This document shows positions 1 through 5,182 of a stretch of DNA of 5,697 nucleotides, one piece after another. The translations under genes were made by a program, and so were the position numbers. Each line of letters begins with the position of its first letter. Positions within the stretch are counted from its first letter, which is position 1. The notes beneath the pieces are model-generated. The model worked only from the letters and a program-made list of their open reading frames with translations. It did no database searches and was not told the origin of the DNA. This stretch comes from Pseudomonadota bacterium (lineage in GTDB: Bacteria; Pseudomonadota; Alphaproteobacteria; Azospirillales; Azospirillaceae): positions 1-5,697 of the forward strand of contig JAEYOB010000828.1 of NCBI GenBank assembly GCA_023412175.1, given 5' to 3'.

Positions 1-618
1 CGCCGGCCGCGGCGCGCGCAGGAGGGAGGTTCCGGCGGCCAGGGCGATGGCGACTCCCTCCAGACCGGGCATGTCGACAGCGTCGAGCAGCCGGTGCAGC
101 GCCCGCGCCGGCATGCCGGCGACCACAACCGCCTGCGGTGCGTGGTAGGTGAGCACCAGCATCGGCGGCCCGTCGGCATTGGGGGCGGGGGGATCCACGC
201 CGAGCCGGCCGCCGCCCGATCCCTGGGATGCCGGCCGCGCCGCCAGCGCCGGGTCGCCTGCCCGCAATGTGCCGTCCGGCGCCAGAACCGCCACCGCCGC
301 CAGGGGCGGGGGAACGGGCGGCAGGCGGTCCTGCGAGGCCAGTGTGTGGGCGATCAGATCCAGGTCGCGGGTGATGTTCTCCATCGCGTAGCCGAGCACC
401 CCGGCGGCCAGCCGCGCAAGGTTCTGCGCGTTGCGCTCCGCCTCCTGCATGGTGCGGTCATGTTCGCGCCAAAGCGCCGCGCCAGCCAAGGCCACATAGC
501 CAGCGACGATGGCGACCGCCAGCCCTGCCAGCAGCGCCCACGGCCTCAGCGGCTGACGGCGCAGTCCGATGCGACCGAGGACCGCAGCCATCTGGCTGGT
601 GGTATGGCTGGTTCCCAT
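1..618 (-). CDS. Membrane-anchored sensor protein, N-terminal part (cut by window edge)
   Basis: This reading frame runs off the left edge, so only about 206 N-terminal residues are visible. After a short basic N-terminus (RIGLRRQPLRP) there is one hydrophobic helix at about residues 27-50 (ALLAGLAVAIVAGYVALAGAAL), followed by a helical stretch rich in Ala, Arg and Asn (residues 51-93, including AERNAQNLARLAAG and ENITRDLDLIAHTL). That arrangement is typical of the membrane-proximal start of a PDC/dCACHE-like periplasmic sensor domain in histidine kinases and GGDEF/EAL proteins. The output domain lies outside the window, so the class cannot be decided. The start is uncertain. ATG at 618 has a weak GGATCGGG stretch about 10 nt upstream; an in-frame ATG at 666 and another at 591 are alternatives, and the frame is open back to a stop at 691-693. 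The gene is transcribed divergently from the small ORF at 868. Confidence 0.7.
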   Translation of the reverse strand, partial: MGTSHTTSQMAAVLGRIGLRRQPLRPWALLAGLAVAIVAGYVALAGAALWREHDRTMQEAERNAQNLARLAAGVLGYAMENITRDLDLIAHTLASQDRLPPVPPPLAAVAVLAPDGTLRAGDPALAARPASQGSGGGRLGVDPPAPNADGPPMLVLTYHAPQAVVVAGMPARALHRLLDAVDMPGLEGVAIALAAGTSLLRAPRPA

Positions 619-716
619 GCAGGGGTGACCCGATCCGCAAAGAAAAGCTGTCGAAGGGGAGGCCATAATTGCCCGAGCCACCCTGTCACATCAACGCTCT
701 TCGCCTCGGCAATCCC

Positions 717-744
717 TCCTACGGCAAGGGTAGGACATTCGTCC
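717..744. promoter_or_regulatory. Palindromic operator candidate CCTAC-N7-GTAGG plus GGAC-N4-GTCC
   Basis: Two adjacent inverted repeats lie between the divergent sensor gene and small ORF. CCTAC (718-722) and GTAGG (730-734) are separated by 7 bases; GGAC (733-736) and GTCC (741-744) are separated by 4. A further GTAGGGG occurs at 756-762. The minus strand so carries CCCCTAC and TCCTACCC in close succession. This is the expected size and position of a regulator-binding site controlling one or both divergent genes. No regulator can be named from the sequence. Confidence 0.35.
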
Positions 745-867
745 GAGATGACGGTGTAGGGGCTTTTTGATAGGCGTTCAAACAATCAATAAGGCGACGC
801 ATGGCGTTCCACCCGAAGGTCTCTCGATTTCCAACGATGGGGGCAGCGTGCAGCCAGGGAGAGGGCA

Positions 868-1038
868 ATGTTCAGAATCGTCAATCTTGAGCGTACGGGG
901 GTGTATGTCGTGATGCGCGGCGGCGAGTTGGCCACATTGGGCGGTCGATGCTACTGGCCGGACGTGGCGCAGGCCCGTGAGGCCGCCCGCCGCGAGAACG
1001 CTTCCGTCAGCGACAGCGTCCTGCGCACGCTGCCGTAA
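868..1038 (+). CDS. Small protein of unknown function, 56 aa
   Basis: An ATG at 868 is preceded by a good Shine-Dalgarno sequence (AGGGAGAGGG, ending 3 bases before the start codon) and opens a 56-codon frame ending in TAA. The product begins MFRIVNLERTGVYVVMRGG, continues with a GGRCYWPD segment (residues 25-32), and ends in a charged, probably helical tail (QAREAARREN, then SDSVLRTLP). The first half alternates hydrophobic residues in a way that suggests a short beta hairpin followed by a helix. No signal peptide or membrane segment is visible. I do not recognise the family. The ribosome binding site, the compact stop and the plausible amino-acid make-up support a real gene. It is alone on its strand: divergent from the sensor gene at the left edge and convergent with the globin-coupled receptor gene, 52 bases from that gene's stop. 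Confidence 0.65.
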   Translation: MFRIVNLERTGVYVVMRGGELATLGGRCYWPDVAQAREAARRENASVSDSVLRTLP

Positions 1039-1083
1039 GGCTCGGAGAAGCGGAAAGGCCCCATCCGCTGGAACCCGCGAGCC
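1039..1083. terminator. Nested hairpin in convergent gap, possible two-way terminator
   Basis: It begins directly after the stop of the small ORF and ends 7 bases before the stop of the convergent receptor gene. The outer arms are GGCTCG (1039-1044) and CGAGCC (1078-1083); the inner arms are AGCGGA (1049-1054) and TCCGCT (1064-1069) around a 9-base loop. The position fits a shared terminator for the two convergent genes. Neither strand has a clear T-run, so intrinsic termination is uncertain. Confidence 0.35.
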
Positions 1084-1090
1084 GGTTGCG

Positions 1091-2437
1091 TCAGCCCGCC
1101 CGGACGCGGGCGAGGAAGCGGTCGACCTCGGTGCGCAGGGTGTCCAACTGGCGGCTCAGTTCGTCGGTGGCCTGGAGTACGTTGCGCGCCTCGCAGCCGG
1201 TCTCGGCGGCCGAGGCGTTGACCCGCACGATGGTTTCGCTGACCTCGCGCGTGCCGACGGAGGCCTGCTGCACGTTGCGGGCGATTTCCATGGTCGCTGC
1301 ACCCTGGGCGTCCATGGCCTGGGCGATCGAGTTGGTGATGCTGTTGATGCTGTCGATGGTCTCGGAGATGCTGCGGATGGCGCCCACGGCGTCCTGCGTG
1401 GCGCCCTGGACCGCGCCGATCTGAGCGTTGATCTCCTCGGTGGCCTTGGCAGTCTGGTTGGCCAGTGATTTCACTTCGCTCGCCACGACCGCGAAGCCCT
1501 TGCCCGCTTCGCCGGCGCGCGCCGCTTCGATGGTCGCGTTGAGGGCCAGCAGGTTGGTCTGAGACGCGATGTCGTGGATCAGCTTGACCACCAGGCCGAT
1601 CTTGCTGGCGGCATCGGCCAAGCCCTGCACGGTGGTGTTGGTGCGTTCGGCCTGGGTCTTGGCGTCGTTGGCGATGCGGGCGGACTGCGTGACCTGTCCG
1701 GTGATGTCGCCGATGGAGGCCGACAGTTCTTCGGCTGCGGCAGCGACAGTCTGGATATTGACCGAGGCCTCTTCGGCGGCGGTGGCGACCTGGGTGGACT
1801 GGGCCGAGGTCTCCTCCGCGGTGTGGCTCATGCTGCGGGCGGTGCCCTGAAGCTGGCAGGCGGCCGAGGCGACAGCCTGCACCACGCCCTTGATTTCGCG
1901 CTCGAACGAATCGGCCGTGCTGCCCAGTTCGCGCGCAATGATCGCCGCGGTGTTGAGATCGACATAGACCGACAGCGCCAGATCCATGTCCAGGAACACC
2001 GCCTTGTTGATCGCTCCCAAGACCTGCGCCAGCCGTTCCGGCTTCTTGCGGTAGACCTGCGCCGCGATCTCGATCAGCTTGTTCAGCGTGAAGCAGTAGG
2101 CGCCCATGTACCAGCGCGGCTCCAGCCCGATGCGCTGATGCGCCTGGCCGATGCGCAGCACCTGGGCCATGTAGCCTTCATCGAAGGTGCCGGTGAAGAC
2201 GTTGCGCAGCCAATGCTGTTTCTGCGCGTCCTTGGCGCGGCTGACCACCGACGGGTTCACCAGCAGACCGGCAACCTGCGGCACCGAGCCCATGTAGCCG
2301 TAGAAATCCTCCAGCAACTGGTCGATCCGCATCGCCACGTGCGGCTGGAACTCGCGCAGCAACGCCCCGCTGGTCTCGTCAAGGCGCAGGAAGCGGATGC
2401 GTTCGAGAAGAGACTGGGTCTGGGAGGCGGTGGACAT
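1091..2437 (-). CDS. Globin-coupled methyl-accepting chemotaxis protein (aerotaxis-type sensor)
   Basis: The 448-residue protein has no transmembrane segment, so it should be a cytoplasmic chemoreceptor. Residues about 10-165 match the protoglobin domain of globin-coupled sensors such as HemAT. The hallmark segment RIGQAHQRIGLEPRWYMGAY (95-114) contains the probable proximal haem ligand His100, and DFYGY (44-48) places Tyr46 at the likely distal-pocket (B10) position. Residues about 180-448 form the coiled-coil signalling domain. The conserved hairpin tip that contacts CheA and CheW is at about 285-325 (IHDIASQTNLLALNATIEAA, then GFAVVASEVKSLA). No C-terminal CheR/CheB-tethering pentapeptide is present. 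By family knowledge it binds oxygen or another haem ligand and steers swimming through CheA. I chose ATG 2437 because AGGAG lies 10 bases upstream; ATG 2461 and an open frame to 2590 lack a comparable site. It stands alone, with no che genes in view. Confidence 0.93.
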   Translation of the reverse strand: MSTASQTQSLLERIRFLRLDETSGALLREFQPHVAMRIDQLLEDFYGYMGSVPQVAGLLVNPSVVSRAKDAQKQHWLRNVFTGTFDEGYMAQVLRIGQAHQRIGLEPRWYMGAYCFTLNKLIEIAAQVYRKKPERLAQVLGAINKAVFLDMDLALSVYVDLNTAAIIARELGSTADSFEREIKGVVQAVASAACQLQGTARSMSHTAEETSAQSTQVATAAEEASVNIQTVAAAAEELSASIGDITGQVTQSARIANDAKTQAERTNTTVQGLADAASKIGLVVKLIHDIASQTNLLALNATIEAARAGEAGKGFAVVASEVKSLANQTAKATEEINAQIGAVQGATQDAVGAIRSISETIDSINSITNSIAQAMDAQGAATMEIARNVQQASVGTREVSETIVRVNASAAETGCEARNVLQATDELSRQLDTLRTEVDRFLARVRAG

Positions 2438-2517
2438 GGGCGACGGGCTCCTGGACGTCATGCGCCGCAATTTGCGCTGGATTTTCTTAAAGTGCAAAAT
2501 GAATTGCTGTGAGGGCG

Positions 2518-2546
2518 ATATAATGGCCGTGGTGTACAACTGTGAA
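2518..2546 (-). promoter_or_regulatory. Candidate promoter of the globin-coupled receptor gene
   Basis: On the minus strand TTCACA (2546-2541) matches five of six bases of a housekeeping -35 element. It is followed after 17 bases by TTATAT (2523-2518); overlapping TATATC is an alternative -10 with a longer spacer. Transcription would begin near 2510, about 75 bases before the chosen start codon. The surrounding DNA is AT-richer than the genes. This is a match by eye only. Confidence 0.35.
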
Positions 2547-2590
2547 AACGACACGCATTGTCGCAGGCGAATTTTCTGTGGGGCCCTCAT

Positions 2591-2629
2591 ACCGAAGGCG
2601 CCTGATGGCTTCCATCTGGCGCCTTCGGT
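2591..2629. repeat. 39-base near-perfect hairpin
   Basis: The 12-base arms ACCGAAGGCGCC (2591-2602) and GGCGCCTTCGGT (2618-2629) are exact reverse complements. Inside them, after one T-T mismatch, GATGG (2604-2608) pairs with CCATC (2612-2616) around the loop CTT. The stem is therefore 17 base pairs plus one mismatch with a 3-base loop. Neither side is followed by a T-run, so it does not look like a simple intrinsic terminator. It lies about 80-120 bases upstream of the predicted start of the receptor transcript. It could be a REP-like palindrome, a processing or stability element, or an operator. Confidence 0.7.
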
Positions 2630-2663
2630 TCAAATCCGGCGGCACTGTGCGGGAGGGGAATGC

Positions 2664-2698
2664 GGCCGGCCGAGCATGGAAGCATCCATGCGCCGGCC
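2664..2698. repeat. Hairpin with three-base bulge
   Basis: GGCCGGC (2664-2670) pairs with GCCGGCC (2692-2698), and GCATGG (2674-2679) pairs with CCATGC (2686-2691), leaving a CGA bulge on one side and the loop AAGCAT. It lies between the 39-base hairpin and the rpoH terminator candidate and shares the GGCCGGC core with the latter. Its role is unknown. Confidence 0.55.
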
Positions 2699-2707
2699 AT
2701 ATCCACG

Positions 2708-2745
2708 AACAAGGCCGGCGGCACCCGGATTGGGCACCGCCGGCC
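2708..2745 (-). terminator. Probable rpoH transcription terminator
   Basis: On the minus strand, 26 bases after the rpoH stop, GGCCGGCGG (2745-2737) pairs exactly with CCGCCGGCC (2721-2713). An inner CCC/GGG pairing (2724-2726 with 2732-2734) extends the stem across a small internal loop. The stem is followed by TTGTT (2712-2708), a short U-rich tail in the rpoH direction. Position, stem strength and tail fit an intrinsic terminator. Confidence 0.6.
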
Positions 2746-2771
2746 ATGACCGAGAAAGATTAGCGCGAGGA

Positions 2772-3662
2772 TCAGGCGGCGACGACGGCCGCAGGGCGGC
2801 GCAGGGCCTGCGCGGCGCTCAGCACCGCTTTCTGCAGCTTCTCGAAGGCGCGCACCTCGATCTGCCGCACGCGCTCGCGCGATACGCAGAACTGCTGGCT
2901 CAGCGCTTCCAGCGTGGAGGGGTTATCCTTCAGCCGGCGCTCGAACAGGATGCGCCGCTCGCGGTCGTCGAGACGCTCGAGCGCCTGCCCCACCAGACGG
3001 CGCCGCATCGCCAGTTCGTCGGCGTCGGCGATGGTGATCTCCTGGTTCGGGCGATCGTCGGCCAGCAGTTCCAGCCAGTTGGTCTCGCCGTCGCCGCTCA
3101 TGGTGGCGTCCAGCGAACTGTCCGAGGAGGACAGCCGGCGGTTCATCTCCACCACCTCGCCCTCGGGCACATCCAGTTCGGCGGCAATGGCGGCGACGGC
3201 CTCGGGCGACAGATCGCCCTGCTCCAACTCCTCCATCCGGCTCTTCAGGCGGCGCAGGTTGAAGAACAGCTTCTTCTGCGCGGCGGTGGTTCCCATCTTC
3301 ACCAGGGACCAGGAGTGCAGGATGTATTCCTGGATGGCGGCACGGATCCACCAAGTGGCGTAGGTGGCGAAGCGGAAGCCGCGCTCCGGGTCGAATTTCT
3401 GGGCGGCCTGCATCAGGCCGACATTGCCCTCCGCCACCAGATCGGTGAGCGGCAGGCCGTAGCCGGCGAAGCCGCGGGCGATCTTGATGACGAGACGCAG
3501 GTGGCTGCCCACCAGCTTCTCCAGCGCAACGCCGCTGCCGCGATACCGCCAAGCCTCGGCCAGCGCGCGTTCGTCGTCCGGCGAGAGGATCGGATACCGC
3601 TTTGACTCCTCGACGTAGCGGGACAGGCTGGCGTTCTCACCGATCAGCAGTTTCTTGAGCAC
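2772..3662 (-). CDS. rpoH: RNA polymerase sigma-32 (heat-shock sigma factor)
   Basis: The 296-residue product has the usual length and layout of alphaproteobacterial RpoH. Region 2 runs from about residue 46 to 115, with core-binding DLVAEGNVGLMQAAQKFDP (74-92) and the promoter-melting and -10-reading helix FATYATWWIRAAIQEYI (98-114). The RpoH box QKKLFFNLR (129-137), which separates RpoH from other sigma-70 members, is intact. Region 4 ends in a helix-turn-helix for the -35 element (STLEALSQQF, then VSRERVRQIE, residues 249-269). It directs core RNA polymerase to chaperone and protease promoters after heat or envelope stress. The start codon is GTG at 3662, supported by AGGAGGT 5 bases upstream; a nearby ATG at 3681 is out of frame. 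It seems monocistronic, with a terminator candidate just downstream and 571 bases of gene-free DNA upstream. Confidence 0.96.
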   Translation of the reverse strand: MLKKLLIGENASLSRYVEESKRYPILSPDDERALAEAWRYRGSGVALEKLVGSHLRLVIKIARGFAGYGLPLTDLVAEGNVGLMQAAQKFDPERGFRFATYATWWIRAAIQEYILHSWSLVKMGTTAAQKKLFFNLRRLKSRMEELEQGDLSPEAVAAIAAELDVPEGEVVEMNRRLSSSDSSLDATMSGDGETNWLELLADDRPNQEITIADADELAMRRRLVGQALERLDDRERRILFERRLKDNPSTLEALSQQFCVSRERVRQIEVRAFEKLQKAVLSAAQALRRPAAVVAA

Positions 3663-3667
3663 TCCGA

Positions 3668-3674
3668 ACCTCCT
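3668..3674 (-). promoter_or_regulatory. Strong ribosome binding site fixing the rpoH GTG start
   Basis: On the minus strand AGGAGGT, a near-complete anti-16S match, ends 5 bases before GTG 3662. It decides for the GTG start over the out-of-frame ATG at 3681. Confidence 0.8.
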
Positions 3675-3770
3675 CTCTCATACCCGCCTCGTCCGGCGGC
3701 CCGTCGTGGCGTGGGGGGTACGCCATGCGTGGTCGCTTACCGCTTCGGCTGTTTGAGCCATTTCTTTAAA

Positions 3771-3855
3771 ATTGCCGAATTACCTGCGGCAGCCGCGCCG
3801 AACACCGGTACTTTGACGCGGGCGGGAAGACGAGGCAACTCGTTAAACCGGCAAT
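3771..3855. repeat. Long-spaced inverted repeat upstream of rpoH
   Basis: ATTGCCG (3771-3777) and its reverse complement CGGCAAT (3849-3855) are separated by 71 bases. Similarity extends outward: TTTAAAATTGCCG on the plus strand and TTAAGGATTGCCG on the minus strand agree at 10 of 13 positions. The pair lies 109-193 bases upstream of the rpoH start in AT-rich DNA and could be two sites for one regulator. A chance match is possible. Confidence 0.3.
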
Positions 3856-4163
3856 CCTTAATGTTTTTCGGCGTATGTCCCGACTATTCTGTCACCTGGA
3901 CAACTCGGCCGAGGGGAGGATCCTTTTTTATGTCATGACGGATTAGCCTCTCTGACCTTTGGATGAAGGAAAGAGGGGATATTTTACGTTTCGTAGAACG
4001 ATCAGCGGATAGCGAGCTTCATCCCGGATGCGCGCGCATTCAGGTTTGCTGCGTGGGGAAGGTCGTGGCACGATGGGGGAGAGCGGCGCGCGGTCCTGGC
4101 CGGTGGGCCGAGGCATAAGGAAGACGCTGCGGGGCCTATGCGCGGAGTATGCCCCAGAAGCGC

Positions 4164-4192
4164 GACAGGCGCGCCCGGCGGGCGCGCCTGTC
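4164..4192. terminator. Strong hairpin downstream of the mucR-type gene
   Basis: GACAGGCGCGCC (4164-4175) and GGCGCGCCTGTC (4181-4192) are exact reverse complements; with the C-G pair at 4176/4180 the stem is 13 base pairs and the loop three bases. It begins 42 bases beyond the stop of the minus-strand mucR-type gene, as expected for a terminator. On that strand it is followed by GCGCTTC, not a T-run, so termination may be weak or the hairpin may protect the mRNA 3' end. Confidence 0.5.
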
Positions 4193-4233
4193 TTGCAATA
4201 CAGCGATGCCCAGGTCGAACGACCCGGTCAGCG

Positions 4234-4644
4234 TCAGCCCTGGACGACCCGCTTGCGGCCGAGGCCAAGCTTGGTCGCCATCTCCGACCGTGCCTTGGCG
4301 TAGTTCGGCGCTACCATCGGATAGTCCAGCGGCAGCGCCCACTTGGCGCGGTATTCGTCCGGCGACAGATCGTAAACGGTCTTCAGATGCCGCTTGAGCA
4401 TCTTCAGTTTCTTGCCGTCCTCGAGGCAGACGATGTAGTCCGGCGTTACCGACTTCTTGATCGGCACGGCCGGCGTCTGCTCCGTCTTCTGCGGAGCCAC
4501 CTTGTCCTCGCCGAGGCCCCGGAAGGCCGACTGGACGCTGTTGATGAGCGCGGTCAGATCGTTCACCGCCACCGGATTGTTGCCGACATAGGCGGCGACG
4601 ATCTTGGCGGTCAGGACCTGCAACTCGGAGGTGTCGATCGGCAT
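4234..4644 (-). CDS. MucR/Ros-family transcriptional regulator with degenerate zinc site
   Basis: The 136-residue product matches MucR/Ros in length and layout. A helical N-terminal region (residues 3-42) probably serves oligomerisation. A flexible linker (44-66) follows. The DNA-binding part spans about 68-133, with CLEDGKKLKMLKRHL (73-87), then LSPDEYRAKWALP and DYPMVAPNYAKARS. Family members bind AT-rich promoter DNA and silence genes for exopolysaccharide, motility, cell cycle and host interaction, in an H-NS-like manner. The four metal-ligand positions with Ros spacing (X2, X9, X4) are Cys73, Asp76, His86 and Tyr91. The last ligand is therefore not His, resembling the zinc-independent Ml variants of Mesorhizobium. 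The start ATG 4644 follows GGGGAG by 5 bases. The gene lies 29 bases downstream of the HU-type gene and is probably cotranscribed with it. Which MucR paralogue this is cannot be told. Confidence 0.93.
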   Translation of the reverse strand: MPIDTSELQVLTAKIVAAYVGNNPVAVNDLTALINSVQSAFRGLGEDKVAPQKTEQTPAVPIKKSVTPDYIVCLEDGKKLKMLKRHLKTVYDLSPDEYRAKWALPLDYPMVAPNYAKARSEMATKLGLGRKRVVQG

Positions 4645-4673
4645 GGCGGCTCCCCGCGGCAGGCGGATGGCTA

Positions 4674-4949
4674 TCAGCCGTTGACGGAGTCGCGCAGCTG
4701 CTTGGCGGGCTTGAACTTCGGCGCCTTGGAGGCGGCGATCTTCACGACCTCGCCGGTGCGCGGGTTGCGGCCTTCGCGGGCGGCGCGCTCGGCCACCTCG
4801 AAGATGCCGAAGCCGGCCAGACGGACTTCCTCACCCTTGCCCAGCGCGCCCGAGATGCCCTCGAACACGGCCTGGACCACCTTGGCGGCCTCGGTCTTCT
4901 TGATGCCGGCGGAGGTGGCAACGGATTCGATCAGTTCGGCCTGGTTCAT
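4674..4949 (-). CDS. HU-family DNA-binding protein
   Basis: The 91-residue product has the standard size of HU/IHF proteins. The N-terminal helical dimerisation half (MNQAELIESVA to about residue 38) is followed by VRLAGFGIFEV (42-52) and the DNA-embracing arm with GRNPRTGE (60-67), where Pro63 is the residue that wedges between base pairs. The conserved KAPKFKPAKQLRD (74-86) closes the fold. It binds DNA with little sequence preference, bends it, and compacts the nucleoid. The arm motif and end look more like HU than IHF alpha or beta, but the subtype is inferred by eye. ATG 4949 was chosen because the conserved family start (MNQAELIE) begins there and GGGAG lies 7 bases upstream; the open frame further upstream is not protein-like. 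The mucR-type gene follows after 29 bases. Confidence 0.94.
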   Translation of the reverse strand: MNQAELIESVATSAGIKKTEAAKVVQAVFEGISGALGKGEEVRLAGFGIFEVAERAAREGRNPRTGEVVKIAASKAPKFKPAKQLRDSVNG

Positions 4950-4992
4950 AAAAGCACTCCCGTGAAAGCGGTCGATAAATGGGCTTTGGGTG

Positions 4993-5021
4993 TTATTGGC
5001 AGATGGGCACCATCGGCACAA
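4993..5021 (-). promoter_or_regulatory. Candidate promoter of the HU-mucR unit with palindrome in spacer
   Basis: On the minus strand TTGTGC (5021-5016) and CAATAA (4998-4993) are separated by 17 bases, an acceptable housekeeping-type arrangement about 45 bases before the HU start codon. The spacer holds the perfect inverted repeat GATGG-GCA-CCATC (5002-5014), well placed for a repressor. Both calls rest on inspection alone. Confidence 0.3.
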
Positions 5022-5030
5022 GAGTGAATG

Positions 5031-5067
5031 GGCCGGCGGCAACTGAGAATTTATTGGCTGACCGGCC
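5031..5067. repeat. Inverted repeat GGCCGG / CCGGCC
   Basis: GGCCGG (5031-5036) and CCGGCC (5062-5067) flank 25 bases that include the AT-rich GAATTTATTGGC. It lies between the HAD-family gene and the HU-type gene. No T-run follows on either strand, so it is a weak terminator candidate for the HAD-family gene and may equally be part of the HU upstream control region. Confidence 0.3.
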
Positions 5068-5182
5068 TTCTTAGCCCACGTGTGGCGCGGATGCATCAAT
5101 GGCTTGGCGCGCCAGCGCTTTTTGTCGCAATGCAGCAAAGGAATTAACCGTCCCGCGATGCTTGGACAGCACGAATCGAACG

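Larger units (their letters stand above)
2438..2771. other. Intergenic region between rpoH and the receptor gene, no gene seen
   Basis: This 334-base stretch separates two minus-strand genes. The half nearest the receptor gene is AT-rich and holds its ribosome binding site and probable promoter. The half nearest rpoH holds three successive hairpins, annotated separately. Open frames crossing it lack ribosome binding sites and protein-like composition. No tRNA could be folded, although a T-loop-like GGTTCAAATCC occurs at 2627-2637. Confidence 0.6.
3663..4233. other. 571-base region upstream of rpoH, no supported gene
   Basis: The part from about 3755 to 4005 is clearly AT-richer than the genes, with short runs such as TTTCTTTAAAATT (3761-3773), TTAATGTTTTT and CCTTTTTTATG. 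It probably contains the rpoH promoter or promoters, but I could not pick a convincing -35/-10 pair. Short open frames here (for example plus-strand 3711-3938 and 3963-4118) lack ribosome binding sites and protein-like composition. The right end carries a strong hairpin behind the mucR-type gene. An imperfect hairpin (CCTCT 3947-3951 / AGAGG 3972-3976, with inner CCTT/AAGG) is also visible. Confidence 0.6.

Noticed and set aside
94..759. Long plus-strand open frame opposite the sensor gene
   Set aside because: It is rich in Arg, His, Gly and Pro as expected for antisense of a high-GC gene, while the minus-strand frame shows a membrane helix and normal composition.
2519..2524. Exact TATAAT on the plus strand, considered as a promoter for a small RNA
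   Set aside because: No -35 element is found at 16-18 bases, and the downstream hairpin at 2591-2629 lacks a T-run. The same bases are better explained by the minus-strand promoter candidate.
2438..2590. N-terminal extension of the receptor gene up to 2590
   Set aside because: The extension crosses the AT-rich promoter-like DNA, has no family similarity and no ribosome binding site. ATG 2437 has AGGAG upstream, and the sensor domain begins soon after.
2618..2650. Possible tRNA 3' end, with T-loop-like GGTTCAAATCC
   Set aside because: Only four pairs of the T-stem form (one of them a wobble), and no matching acceptor, D-arm or anticodon arm can be folded upstream. The left side is part of the 39-base hairpin.
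3904..3929. CTCGGCCGAG palindrome followed by a T-run, considered as a terminator
   Set aside because: The palindrome cannot form a stable hairpin without a loop, ten bases separate it from the T-run, and no plus-strand gene is upstream.
3711..3938. Plus-strand 75-codon open frame upstream of rpoH
   Set aside because: It starts with GTG without a ribosome binding site, lies in AT-rich control-type DNA, and its translation has no protein-like pattern.
3963..4118. Plus-strand 51-codon open frame
   Set aside because: No Shine-Dalgarno sequence precedes the ATG, the composition is not convincing, and the start lies in an imperfect hairpin.
5105..5123. Plus-strand terminator-like GCGC-GCCA-GCGC followed by TTTTT
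   Set aside because: The stem is only four or five pairs and no plus-strand gene precedes it. The T-run has the wrong orientation for the minus-strand genes.
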